This document shows positions 1-6,982 of a stretch of 47,519 nt of DNA, piece by piece. The DNA lies in assembly GCF_000308595.1 (NCBI RefSeq), contig NZ_BAGA01000103.1, positions 1-47,519 of the forward strand, in the 5' to 3' direction. Position 1 is the stretch's first letter, and every line of letters starts with the position of its first letter. A program made the position numbers and the translations under genes. The notes under the pieces were generated by a model. The model was given only the letters and a program-made list of their open reading frames with translations, was not told where the DNA came from and ran no database searches. The stretch is from Nocardia higoensis NBRC 100133 (lineage in GTDB: Bacteria > Actinomycetota > Actinomycetes > Mycobacteriales > Mycobacteriaceae).

Positions 1-1
1 C

Positions 2-658
2 GACCGGGACAACCCCTATCGCGGCGACTCCACGCTGTGGCGCATCCACGGCGCCTCGGTGCTGCTGGCTGTGCCGCAGGGCGTGCTGTGGACCTTCGCC
101 CTGCTGTGGCTGCACCGCGACATCGGCTGGTCGTTGCCGGTCGCGGGCGCGGTGGTGACAGCCACCCAGATCCTCGGCGCGCTGGGCCGGATCGGCGCGG
201 GCGCCTGGTCGGATCGCGTCGCCAGCAGGCTGGGCCCGCTGTACAAGGTCGCGGTGGCCGCGGCGTTGTGCACGGCTGCCCTCGGCGTCGCCGCCTGGAC
301 ACACTGGTGGTGGATCGCGGTCCCGCTGCTGTTCGTGGCCTCGGTGATCACGGTGTCGGACAACGGATTGGCCTTCACCGCCGTCGCCGAGATCGCCGGC
401 CCGTTCTGGAGCGGACGCGGATTGGGTATGCAGAACACCGGCCAGAATCTCGCCATGGCAGCCATCCCACCGGTTTTCGGCGCGCTGATCACCTGGGGCG
501 GGTTCCCGGCCGCATTCCTCGGCGCGGCGGCTGTGGCGGCGCTGGCGGTCCCGTTGGTGCCGTCCGACCCCGCCGGGCAGCCGACGCCCACAACGGATCC
601 GGCCCCGGGCGCGAAGCAGCCGATCAGATCTCCAGCAGCTCGGCCGGATCCACGCTGA
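2..658 (+). CDS. MFS transporter, C-terminal part (5' end outside window)
   Basis: An open frame runs from the window edge to a stop at 656-658, giving 218 residues of a protein whose N-terminus lies upstream. It contains several hydrophobic segments separated by short polar loops. The pattern R-I-G-A-G-x-W-S-D-R lies in a cytoplasmic loop and resembles the repeated GxxxDR(x)GRR-type motif of major facilitator permeases. The last ~35 residues are Pro/Thr/Ala-rich and probably cytoplasmic. The 3' end overlaps the convergent Uma2-type gene by 35 bp. The substrate cannot be told from this fragment. The family call is fairly sure; the function is not. Confidence 0.75.
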   Translation, partial: DRDNPYRGDSTLWRIHGASVLLAVPQGVLWTFALLWLHRDIGWSLPVAGAVVTATQILGALGRIGAGAWSDRVASRLGPLYKVAVAAALCTAALGVAAWTHWWWIAVPLLFVASVITVSDNGLAFTAVAEIAGPFWSGRGLGMQNTGQNLAMAAIPPVFGALITWGGFPAAFLGAAAVAALAVPLVPSDPAGQPTPTTDPAPGAKQPIRSPAARPDPR

Positions 659-1223
659 CCCGAAAATCGTTGCCCTGCCCGATATCCGCCACCAGGAGCG
701 AACCGGAATCCACGACCGAGCGCTCGTGGTACATCTCACCGTCGAGCACCAGCCGATGGATGCGCGCCTGCGGATGATGCTCCACGATCCAGTATTCGGG
801 GATGCCGACGGCCGCGTACTCACGCACCTTGCGCACCCGATCGGTGCGTTCACTCGCGGTGGCGGGCGCGATCACCTCCACCGCCAACCGCATCTGCGTG
901 CCCGGCAGCACCCGCGGCGGATCGGCCACCAGCGCGTTGCGGATCACCTCGCGCGGGGCGACGACGATATCGGGCTTGCGCACCCCGCTGGTCGTGCCGA
1001 CCTCCCATCCCCCGCCGAGACACACGTGCGAGCCGGGATCCGCCGCGCGGTCCAGTGACTGCGCCATCCGTCGCACCACATGGTTGTGCCTGGCCCCGCG
1101 GACGACCTCGACCAGCCAGCCGTCCTCGAGTTCGTAATCACGACCGCGACCCGGCAGTGCGTGCAGATCGACGATCGAATACGGTCCGCGCGCCGTCCCG
1201 CGCGCCACTCGTGGTTGGTGCAT
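624..1223 (-). CDS. Uma2 family endonuclease-like protein (DUF820)
   Basis: A 199-aa protein of the Uma2/DUF820 family, which has a PD-(D/E)XK nuclease fold and unknown physiological role. The core motifs are visible: R-K-P-D-I-V-V, then a hydrophobic strand ending V-E-V-I-A-P, then K-V-R-E-Y-A-A-V-G-I-P-E-Y-W-I-V-E. The ATG at 1223 is chosen because GGGAGGT lies just upstream; the frame stays open further 5' but without such a site. The gene converges on the MFS gene. A second, divergent family member lies at 20479-21132. Such genes are common and scattered in actinobacteria. Confidence 0.8.
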   Translation of the reverse strand: MHQPRVARGTARGPYSIVDLHALPGRGRDYELEDGWLVEVVRGARHNHVVRRMAQSLDRAADPGSHVCLGGGWEVGTTSGVRKPDIVVAPREVIRNALVADPPRVLPGTQMRLAVEVIAPATASERTDRVRKVREYAAVGIPEYWIVEHHPQARIHRLVLDGEMYHERSVVDSGSLLVADIGQGNDFRVSVDPAELLEI

Positions 1224-1310
1224 CGCGACCTCCCGCCGACTCGAAGCCGACCCATCGGCGATCTCGTCCGACCCGGATACCCGGCCGCACACTTTTCGAA
1301 CACTCGGAAA

Positions 1311-1348
1311 ACACGGGCCTCACCCCCGCGCGGAGGTGAGGCCCGTGT
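1311..1348 (-). terminator. Intrinsic terminator downstream of leuB
   Basis: A perfect 14-bp inverted repeat (1311-1324 with 1335-1348, 10-nt loop) lies between leuB and the Uma2 gene. Read on the minus strand, the stem is followed by TTTTCC. This fits a Rho-independent terminator for leuB. Confidence 0.75.
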
Positions 1349-1439
1349 GACGGCTGGTCCTCGCCCCCGGCGCGGAGGCGAGCCCGGTATTGCCGATGCC
1401 GCGTGTCGTCACCGACGCGAGGCGTCCGATCCGGCCGGA

Positions 1440-2447
1440 TCAGACCGAAGCGGCGATCCGGTCGCCGACCTCCACCGTGGAGGACGCACCCGAGCGGGCG
1501 GTCAGATCCTTGGCGACGGCCGCCTCGATCCGCGCGGCCTCCTCGCTCTTGCCGAGGTGGTTCAGCAGCAACGAGATCGACAGGATCGCGGCGGTCGGAT
1601 CCGCCTTCGACTGCCCGGCGATATCCGGCGCGCTCCCGTGCACCGGCTCGAACATGCTCGGGTTGGTGCCGGAGGCGTCGATATTGCCGCTGGCCGCCAG
1701 CCCGATGCCGCCGCTGACCGCGGCGGCGAGGTCGGTGATGATGTCGCCGAACAGGTTGTCGGTGACGATCACGTCGAAGCGGCCCGGATCGGTGACCATG
1801 AAGATGGTCGCGGCATCGATGTGCTGGTAGGCCACGGTGACCTCGGGGAACTCCGCGCCCACCTCGTCGACGGTGCGCTGCCACAGCGAACCGGCGAAGG
1901 CCAGCACGTTGGTCTTGTGCACGAGGGTCAGGTGCTTGCGCCGAGCCTGCGCCGTGGCGAAGGCGTAGCGGACGACGCGCTCGATGCCGAAGCGGGTGTT
2001 GGTGCTGACCTCGGTGGCCACCTCGTGCGGGGTCCGCACGCGGATCGCCCCGCCGGTGCCGGTGTAGGGGCCCTCGGTGCCCTCGCGCACGACGACGAAG
2101 TCGATATCGGGCGTGCCCGCCAGCGGGCTGGTGACGCCGGGGAACAGCTTCGACGGACGCAGATTCACGTGGTGGTCCAACTCGAACCGGGTGCGCAGCA
2201 GCAGGCCGCGCTCGAGCACGCCGCTGGGCACCGACGGATCGCCGATCGCGCCGAGCAGGATCGCGTCGTGCTGACGCAGTTCCGGCAGCACCGAATCCGG
2301 CAGGATCTCGCCGGTCGCGTGGTATCGCTTGGCGCCCAGGTCGTATTCGGTCTTCTCGACGCCGGGCACGACCACGTCGAGCACCTTCAGCGCCTCGGCG
2401 ATGACCTCGGGACCGATGCCGTCACCGGGGATGACCGCAAGCTTCAT
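1440..2447 (-). CDS. leuB: 3-isopropylmalate dehydrogenase
   Basis: A 335-aa enzyme of leucine biosynthesis that oxidises and decarboxylates (2R,3S)-3-isopropylmalate to 2-oxoisocaproate with NAD+. The N-terminus has the family sequence A-V-I-P-G-D-G-I-G-P-E-V. Further on are the substrate-binding L-R-P-S-K, the Y-T-G loop, V-T-D-N-L-F-G-D and the NAD-binding H-G-S-A-P-D-I-A-G. The length is typical of the actinobacterial form (M. tuberculosis LeuB is about 336 aa). The ATG at 2447 is preceded by GAGGAG. serA lies 86 bp upstream on the same strand, as in mycobacteria, so cotranscription is possible. Confidence 0.97.
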   Translation of the reverse strand: MKLAVIPGDGIGPEVIAEALKVLDVVVPGVEKTEYDLGAKRYHATGEILPDSVLPELRQHDAILLGAIGDPSVPSGVLERGLLLRTRFELDHHVNLRPSKLFPGVTSPLAGTPDIDFVVVREGTEGPYTGTGGAIRVRTPHEVATEVSTNTRFGIERVVRYAFATAQARRKHLTLVHKTNVLAFAGSLWQRTVDEVGAEFPEVTVAYQHIDAATIFMVTDPGRFDVIVTDNLFGDIITDLAAAVSGGIGLAASGNIDASGTNPSMFEPVHGSAPDIAGQSKADPTAAILSISLLLNHLGKSEEAARIEAAVAKDLTARSGASSTVEVGDRIAASV

Positions 2448-2533
2448 GACAACTCCTCGTCATGCCCCACGCGCCGCCACCGAGTTGCGGTGGCGGCGCG
2501 TGACGGCAGTGTATGGATCAGAACGGTTTTCGA

Positions 2534-4132
2534 TCAGACCAGGTCGACCAGGGTGACCTTGGCGGCGCCGACGGCCTCGCCGATCGCGGCCTGCACGTCG
2601 GCCGGAACGGGCTTGTTGACCCGAAGGATCACGGTCGCGCCTTCCTTGTCGACGTCCTGGGCCAGCTGCGCGGCCTGGATGTCGATGTCGGCCTCGCCCA
2701 GCTTGGTGCCGATCTTGCCGAGCGCGCCCGGACGGTCCTCGTAGTTCAGCACGGCCAGGTTCAGGCCCTCGGCGCGCATGTCGTAGTTGCGGCCGTTGAT
2801 GTTGACGATCTTCTCGACCAGCTGCGGCTCGGTGAGCGAGCCCGCGACGTTGAGCGTGCGGCCGTCGCCGAACACCGCGCGCAGGTCGACCATGCTGCGG
2901 TGGTTCGGGCTCTCCGAGGCGGAGGTGACCTCGACGCTGATGCCGCGTTCCTTGGCCAGCGCGGGCGCGTTGACGAAGGTGACCTGGTCCTCCACGTGGG
3001 CGGAGAAGATGCCGCGCAGCGCCGAGAGCTCCAGCACCGCGACATCGGAGGCGGCCAGCTCGCCGCGCACCTGCACCTCGACACTCACCGGCAGCTCGTC
3101 GGCCAGCGCGCCGAGCAGCACGCCCTGCTTGCGGACGATATCCAGCCAGGGGGCGACCTCGTCGCCGACCGCGCCGCCGGTGACGTTCACCGCGCCGGGC
3201 ACGAACTCACCGGCCAGCGCCAGCAGCACCGACTTGGCGACATCGGTGCCCGCGCGGTCCTGCGCCTCGGAGGTGGAGGCGCCCAGGTGCGGGGTCACCA
3301 CGACCTGCGGCAGCCCGAACAGCGGGCTGTCGGTGCACGGCTCGGTCTCGAACACGTCGAGGCCGGCGGCGCGCACGTGACCGGAGTTGATCGCATCGGC
3401 CAGCGCCTGCTCGTCGATCAGTCCGCCGCGCGCGGCGTTGACGATGATGACGCCCTTCTTGGTGAGCGCCAGCTTCTCCTTGCTGAGCAGACCCTTGGTC
3501 TCCGGGGTCTTCGGCAGGTGCACCGAGATCAGGTCGGCGCGGCTGAGCAGCTCGTCCAGCGTCACCAGTTCGATGCCGAGCTGGGCGGCGCGGGCCGGGG
3601 AGACGTAGGGGTCGTAGGCGATGATCTTGGTCTCGAACGCGGCCAGGCGAGCGGCGAACAACTGGCCGATGCGGCCCAGGCCGACGACGCCGACGGTCTT
3701 GCCGAAGATCTCGACGCCGTTGAACTTGCTGCGCTGCCAGGTGCGCTCACGCAGGGTGGCGTCGGCGGCGGGAATCTGCCGGGCCGCGGCCAGCATCAGG
3801 GTGACCGCGTGCTCGGCGGCGGTGTGGATGTTGGAGGTCGGCGCGTTCACGACCATCACGCCGCGCTCGGTGGCCGCGGGCACGTCGACATTGTCGAGGC
3901 CGACGCCGGCACGCGCGACGATCTTCAGATTCTTGCCCGCCTCGAGCACCTCGGCGTCGACGGTGGTGGCCGAGCGAACGAGCAGCGCGTCGGCTTCGGG
4001 GACCGCGGCCAGCAGGGCCGGCCGGTCGGGGCCGTCGACCCAGCGAACCTCGACACCGTCACCGAGCGCGTCGACGGTCGACTGGGCGAGCTTGTCGGCG
4101 ATCAGAACTACAGGACGGCCTGCTTGGCTCAC
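2534..4132 (-). CDS. serA: D-3-phosphoglycerate dehydrogenase
   Basis: A 532-aa cytosolic enzyme for the first step of serine biosynthesis (3-phosphoglycerate to 3-phosphohydroxypyruvate, NAD+-dependent). The Rossmann signature G-L-G-R-I-G is at residues 151-156. The substrate/NAD residues are in N-A-A-R-G-G (R235). The catalytic acid/histidine pair is in F-E-T-E-P (E264) and P-H-L-G-A-S-T (H282). After about residue 320 comes the allosteric substrate-binding domain, then a C-terminal ACT domain (N-Y-E-D-R-P-G-A-L-G) for serine feedback. This long type 1 architecture is that of M. tuberculosis SerA1. The start is GTG at 4132 with AGGAG upstream. Confidence 0.97.
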   Translation of the reverse strand: MSQAGRPVVLIADKLAQSTVDALGDGVEVRWVDGPDRPALLAAVPEADALLVRSATTVDAEVLEAGKNLKIVARAGVGLDNVDVPAATERGVMVVNAPTSNIHTAAEHAVTLMLAAARQIPAADATLRERTWQRSKFNGVEIFGKTVGVVGLGRIGQLFAARLAAFETKIIAYDPYVSPARAAQLGIELVTLDELLSRADLISVHLPKTPETKGLLSKEKLALTKKGVIIVNAARGGLIDEQALADAINSGHVRAAGLDVFETEPCTDSPLFGLPQVVVTPHLGASTSEAQDRAGTDVAKSVLLALAGEFVPGAVNVTGGAVGDEVAPWLDIVRKQGVLLGALADELPVSVEVQVRGELAASDVAVLELSALRGIFSAHVEDQVTFVNAPALAKERGISVEVTSASESPNHRSMVDLRAVFGDGRTLNVAGSLTEPQLVEKIVNINGRNYDMRAEGLNLAVLNYEDRPGALGKIGTKLGEADIDIQAAQLAQDVDKEGATVILRVNKPVPADVQAAIGEAVGAAKVTLVDLV

Positions 4133-4278
4133 AGTGGGTTACTCCTGAAGAAGGGGGGCGGCTGATTACCGGACCCCAGCTTAGTGGGCAGGTTCCGAGC
4201 CGATGTCGCCACCCGGTGGGCAAGTGCCGTCAGTCCGGTCGTGGCCCGGCGGTGAATCGGGCAAACCAGGACGCGTAA

Positions 4279-4313
4279 CGGGCCCCGCACCGGGAATTCC
4301 GGTGCGAGGCCCG
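4279..4313 (-). terminator. Hairpin terminator after the 35-aa peptide gene
   Basis: Arms 4279-4293 and 4299-4313 (15 nt, one C-A mismatch) lie 21 bp past the stop of the small peptide gene. The stem core GGCCCCGCACC recurs in the hairpins at 4627-4658 and 6391-6422. Confidence 0.65.
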
Positions 4314-4333
4314 CTACTCCGGTGTCGAACTCG

Positions 4334-4441
4334 TCACTCCGCGGAGCCGAGCAGCGCGCCCAGGCCCTGGAGAACGACGCCCAAGATGTCGATCACGCCT
4401 TCCAGAACAGCACTGCCGGTTTCGATCAGGACCGAACCCAT
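4334..4441 (-). CDS. Tiny anionic amphipathic peptide (35 aa), paralogue of the next gene
   Basis: A 35-codon frame with ATG at 4441 and an excellent ribosome-binding site (GGAAGAGGAG, 6-7 nt spacing), closed by a dedicated hairpin terminator. The peptide has no Lys, Arg or Cys, four acidic residues (E7, E14, D18, E35) and Gly at 2, 9, 15, 21, 26, 28 and 32. The rest is mostly Val/Ile/Leu/Ala, so an amphipathic or membrane-inserting helix is likely. It matches the peptide at 4681-4797 in 16 of 35 positions (T8-G9-S10-A11, L13, G15, D18, L20-G21, L24, G26-L27). It has no signal sequence. Size and character recall the signal-less PorA/PorH cell-wall channel peptides of corynebacteria; that is only an analogy. 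Function unknown. Confidence 0.7.
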   Translation of the reverse strand: MGSVLIETGSAVLEGVIDILGVVLQGLGALLGSAE

Positions 4442-4626
4442 GTAGAACTCCTCTTCCTCGGACCGGTCGTAAGACCGGATTGCACCCGGGGGTTCGCCGC
4501 TTCGGCCGAGAGATCCCCGGGCCGGTGGATGGTGAGTCAACTTTCAACCGCCGAGGCTAGCAACGATCCGGACAAGCTCCTGCCTGCTGAGAACTGGTTT
4601 CGGCTACGATTCAGCAACTAATGCGA

Positions 4627-4658
4627 CGAGGCCCCGCACCAGTCGGTGCGGGGCCTCG
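4627..4658 (-). terminator. Hairpin terminator after the 38-aa peptide gene
   Basis: A perfect 14-bp stem (4627-4640 with 4645-4658, loop AGTC) lies 22 bp past the stop of the 38-aa gene. It separates the two peptide genes, so each probably has its own transcript. Confidence 0.7.
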
Positions 4659-4680
4659 AGGTTCGCGTGCGGTTCCGCGA

Positions 4681-4797
4681 TCAGGCGCCGAACGAACCCG
4701 TCCACAGGGTGTTCACGAGACCGTGCAGCGCGGCGCCCAGGGTGTCGAAGAGTCCGTTCAGAGCGGCGCTACCGGTGTCGATGATAACGGGGATCAT
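4681..4797 (-). CDS. Tiny anionic amphipathic peptide (38 aa), paralogue of the previous gene
   Basis: A 38-codon frame starting at ATG 4797 with AAAGGAA upstream. It shares the core T-G-S-A-x-L-x-G-x-x-D-x-L-G-x-x-L-x-G-L with the 35-aa peptide. The only charged residues are D7 and D18; there is one His (H25), and the C-terminus is L-W-T-G-S-F-G-A. It has no signal peptide and no cysteine. The sequence upstream (about 4800-4910) is unusually AT-rich for this genome and probably holds the promoter. Gene duplication is the simplest explanation for the pair. A secreted or cell-wall channel peptide, a surface-active peptide or a regulatory membrane peptide are all possible. Confidence 0.68.
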   Translation of the reverse strand: MIPVIIDTGSAALNGLFDTLGAALHGLVNTLWTGSFGA

Positions 4798-5267
4798 GCG
4801 AATTCCTTTTCGTCGAAAACAAACCCAGTCGAACTGGCTGACATACGGCTCATCGGGACCGCCGGACATACGGTTACGGAAATAATAAAAATTGTGATTC
4901 ACGCTACCATTCGTCGCCCGGAGTGAATTCCGACACACCGCAATCCTTCCATGCGGTACCAGAAAACCGCGTCTGACCTGCGCGGCACCGCCGAGAGCAT
5001 CCGGCTCGGGCGCCATATCGCCCTCGACATCAGGGGCTTGACGATTACGGCGATCGAATATTCGAACAATGCCGCGAAAACTTGTTCAGATATTCTCCCA
5101 CCACCTCCCGAGATCGTTCCGAGATAGGCCCTCAGCTAGCGCCGCGAATCCTCCGAACACCCCATCGACACAGCCGCCGCATCGCTGACACTCGCCCGCG
5201 GCGTTGCCCGCGTCGTCATCGAAAAATGGGAGGAAGGGCCCGGAGGTTCGCCCGTACGATCGCCGGC
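4798..5267. other. Intergenic region without a recognisable gene
   Basis: About 470 bp between the divergent 38-aa peptide gene and the nucleotidyltransferase gene. It includes an AT-rich tract near 4875-4905 (on the minus strand ATCACAATTTTTATTATTTCC-like), which probably belongs to the peptide promoter. No frame in it has coding character that I trust. Confidence 0.5.
5255..5260 (+). promoter_or_regulatory. -10 element (TACGAT) for leaderless nucleotidyltransferase mRNA
   Basis: TACGAT ends 7 nt before the ATG at 5268, placing the transcript start at or next to the A of ATG. No ribosome-binding site sits at normal spacing. The closest purine-rich tract (GGAGG, 5242-5246) is about 21 nt away. 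Confidence 0.5.
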
Positions 5268-6080
5268 ATGTCTCTGCGCGCCGTACCCGATTCGATGGAT
5301 CCACAGCTCGTCGCCACCATCGACGGCGAACTGACGCGCCTCGAACGCGACCACCGCGCCGAGATCCTGCTCGCGATCGAAAGCGGCAGCCGGGCATGGG
5401 GTTTCCCCTCCCCCGATTCCGACTACGACTGCCGCTTCGTCTACCTGTCGTCCCTGGACACCTATCTGTCGCCGTGGCCGTCCCGCGACGTCATCGAGAC
5501 ACCGCTGACCGGCCTGCTGGACCTCAACGGCTGGGACCTCGCCAAGGCGTTGCGCCTGCTGGTGCGCGGCAACGCGGTGCTCATCGAATGGCTGAGGTCA
5601 CCGATCGTCTACCGCGGCGACCCGACGTTCCGCGCCGACCTGCTCGCGCTCGCCGACCAGGTGGCCGACCGCGACCGCATCGCCAGGCACTACCTACACC
5701 TGGGCAGCAAGCAGTGGCAGCACCGAGGAGAGCACGGCTCACTGAAAAAGATCTTCTACGCCCTGCGCCCCGCCCTCACGCTGCGCTGGCTGCACGAGCA
5801 CCCCGCGGCCGCCGTCGCCCCCATGCACGTGCCGGCGCTGCTCGCCGAGTGCGCACTGCCGCCGGACTTCGTAGCGGCGGTGGAGGAGCTGATCGAGCTG
5901 AAGTCCCGCACCAGGGAAATGGGTTCCGGCGCCGCTCCCTCGGTCGTCGCCGACTTCGTCGAGGCCGAATTCGACCGCGCCGCGGCCTCCGTGCCCGAGG
6001 CGCCGTCCGAGTACCCGCGACGCGCCCGCGAGCTGGCGGCAGCCTTCTTCCACGAACGAGCCGTCGCGGTCAGCCGGTGA
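5268..6080 (+). CDS. Predicted nucleotidyltransferase (RlaP-like, DNA polymerase beta superfamily)
   Basis: A 270-aa protein. The N-terminal third has the nucleotidyltransferase signature: E-S-G-S-R-A-W-G-F, then S-D-Y-D-C-R-F-V-Y, in which the two Asp are the expected metal ligands. The C-terminal part has the helical pattern of the RlaP family (L-N-G-W-D-L, then S-P-I-V-Y, then K-K-x-F-Y-A-L-R-P). RlaP members are named for an association with RNA repair, but no RNA ligase or other repair gene is next to this one. The ATG at 5268 is chosen for the -10 element and the start of family similarity; an in-frame ATG at 5226 would add 14 Arg-rich residues. It overlaps the convergent cold-shock gene by 11 bp. 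Confidence 0.78.
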   Translation: MSLRAVPDSMDPQLVATIDGELTRLERDHRAEILLAIESGSRAWGFPSPDSDYDCRFVYLSSLDTYLSPWPSRDVIETPLTGLLDLNGWDLAKALRLLVRGNAVLIEWLRSPIVYRGDPTFRADLLALADQVADRDRIARHYLHLGSKQWQHRGEHGSLKKIFYALRPALTLRWLHEHPAAAVAPMHVPALLAECALPPDFVAAVEELIELKSRTREMGSGAAPSVVADFVEAEFDRAAASVPEAPSEYPRRARELAAAFFHERAVAVSR

Positions 6081-6276
6081 CCCGCACACCCACCGCTTCG
6101 GGCCCGGACTTGCTGTGCCGTAGATCGAACGTCACGCGCTGCCCCTCTTCGAGCGATCGGAAGCCGACCCCGGCGAGTTCCAGGTAGTCCACGAACACAT
6201 CGGGGCCACCCCCGTCCTGGGCGATGAAGCCGAAGCCCTTCTCGCTGTCGAACCACAACACAGTGCCGTGCACCAT
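6070..6276 (-). CDS. Cold-shock-domain protein (CspA family), copy 1
   Basis: A 68-aa single-domain nucleic-acid chaperone. The RNP1-like motif is S-E-K-G-F-G-F-I and the RNP2-like motif is D-V-F-V-D-Y. Compared with copy 2 it starts V-H-G-T-V-L-W-F-D instead of A-Q-G-I-V-K-W-F-N. It thus replaces the usual Lys-Trp-Phe with Leu-Trp-Phe, and it is more divergent in its second half. No good Shine-Dalgarno sequence is seen near the ATG at 6276 (AGAAGG is 12 nt away). Its 3' end overlaps the nucleotidyltransferase gene. Copy 2 lies upstream in the same direction, but a terminator stands between them. Confidence 0.9.
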   Translation of the reverse strand: MVHGTVLWFDSEKGFGFIAQDGGGPDVFVDYLELAGVGFRSLEEGQRVTFDLRHSKSGPEAVGVRVTG

Positions 6277-6390
6277 CTAGGTCTCGAACCTTCTGTCGAA
6301 CGTGCGGAAACGACGCATGCTACTTCGCCCGCTTTCCCCCGCGGACTCCGGCCCGCACCAACCCCTTCACCGCACTCCCCCGGAAACGCG

Positions 6391-6422
6391 AGAGGCCCCG
6401 CACCGAGTGGTGCGGGGCCTCT
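6391..6422 (-). terminator. Intrinsic terminator after cold-shock gene copy 2
   Basis: A perfect 14-bp stem (6391-6404 with 6409-6422, 4-nt loop) lies 14 bp past the stop codon. On the minus strand it is followed by CGCGTTTCC. The core matches the hairpin at 4627-4658. Confidence 0.75.
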
Positions 6423-6436
6423 GCGAAGTCGACGTG

Positions 6437-6643
6437 TCAGGCGACGACGCGGACATCCTGGGCCTGCGGGCCCTTCTGCCCCTGGCCGATCTCGAACTCC
6501 ACGCGCTGACCCTCGTCCAGCGACCGGAAACCGGAACCGCTGACCGCCGAGTAGTGCACGAAGACGTCGGGACCGCCGCCGTCCTGAGCGATGAAGCCGA
6601 AGCCCTTCTCGCTGTTGAACCACTTCACAATGCCTTGAGCCAT
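6437..6643 (-). CDS. Cold-shock-domain protein (CspA family), copy 2
   Basis: A 68-aa canonical CspA-type protein with V-K-W-F-N, S-E-K-G-F-G-F-I and D-V-F-V-H-Y, which form the RNA/ssDNA-binding beta-barrel surface. The ATG at 6643 has AGGAAAG upstream. The frame extends further 5' without similarity to the family, so this start is clear. The upstream leader of about 90 nt could carry post-transcriptional control, as in other csp genes, but I see no specific structure. It is close to actinobacterial CspA/CspB. Confidence 0.95.
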   Translation of the reverse strand: MAQGIVKWFNSEKGFGFIAQDGGGPDVFVHYSAVSGSGFRSLDEGQRVEFEIGQGQKGPQAQDVRVVA

Positions 6644-6982
6644 TTCATACTTTCCTGTAGACGAGCCGGGTAACTTGCAGTGCACCGGTCTCGTTAATCC
6701 AGAGTGCCACGGGTCACCAGATTCCTCCACCTACGTGGGGGGTGAGTGTGAGCTAAACGACCACGTACCGACCGGTGTCATCGCCGACTCTTCCCCCATT
6801 GACAACGACATCGAGGCTGGCCAGAACGTTATTCCAAATCGTAAGTAGGCCCGACTGTCACGATGTCGACGCTGTGCTGACGTTTGTTCGCCACAGGCAG
6901 AACTGCGCTCCGATCGCCATGAATCAAATGCAGGCAGCTGCCCTCAGAAACATCCGATACGCCTGCGAATAGTCGACCGAAG
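6644..6982. other. Intergenic region at the left edge of the defence island
   Basis: About 340 bp with no credible gene. It holds the leader/promoter of cold-shock gene copy 2 and the 3' side of the defence operon. GC content starts to drop here. No tRNA, integrase remnant or clear direct repeat is visible, and I see no strong hairpin directly after the operon's last stop codon. Confidence 0.5.

Noticed and set aside
2513..4165. A long plus-strand open frame opposite serA
   Set aside because: Its product is a low-complexity Asp/Gly/Val/Arg-rich string with no family resemblance; it mirrors the high-GC codon use of serA on the other strand. Similar long antisense frames opposite ilvC/ilvB (20989-24763), ilvD (26083-27987), the kinase (37923-40154) and the FtsX permease (44188-45693) were rejected for the same reason.
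4334..4797. Type I toxin-antitoxin peptides
   Set aside because: The peptides are anionic with no basic residues, unlike typical type I toxins. Each has a normal terminator, and no antisense RNA promoter is evident. The idea is not excluded but has less support than a paired channel or surface peptide.
4690..5016. Longer N-terminal extension of the 38-aa peptide (frame open to 5016)
   Set aside because: The upstream part is encoded by AT-rich promoter-like sequence with atypical residues (e.g. N-H-N-F-Y-Y-F), and the ribosome-binding site lies directly before the internal ATG at 4797.
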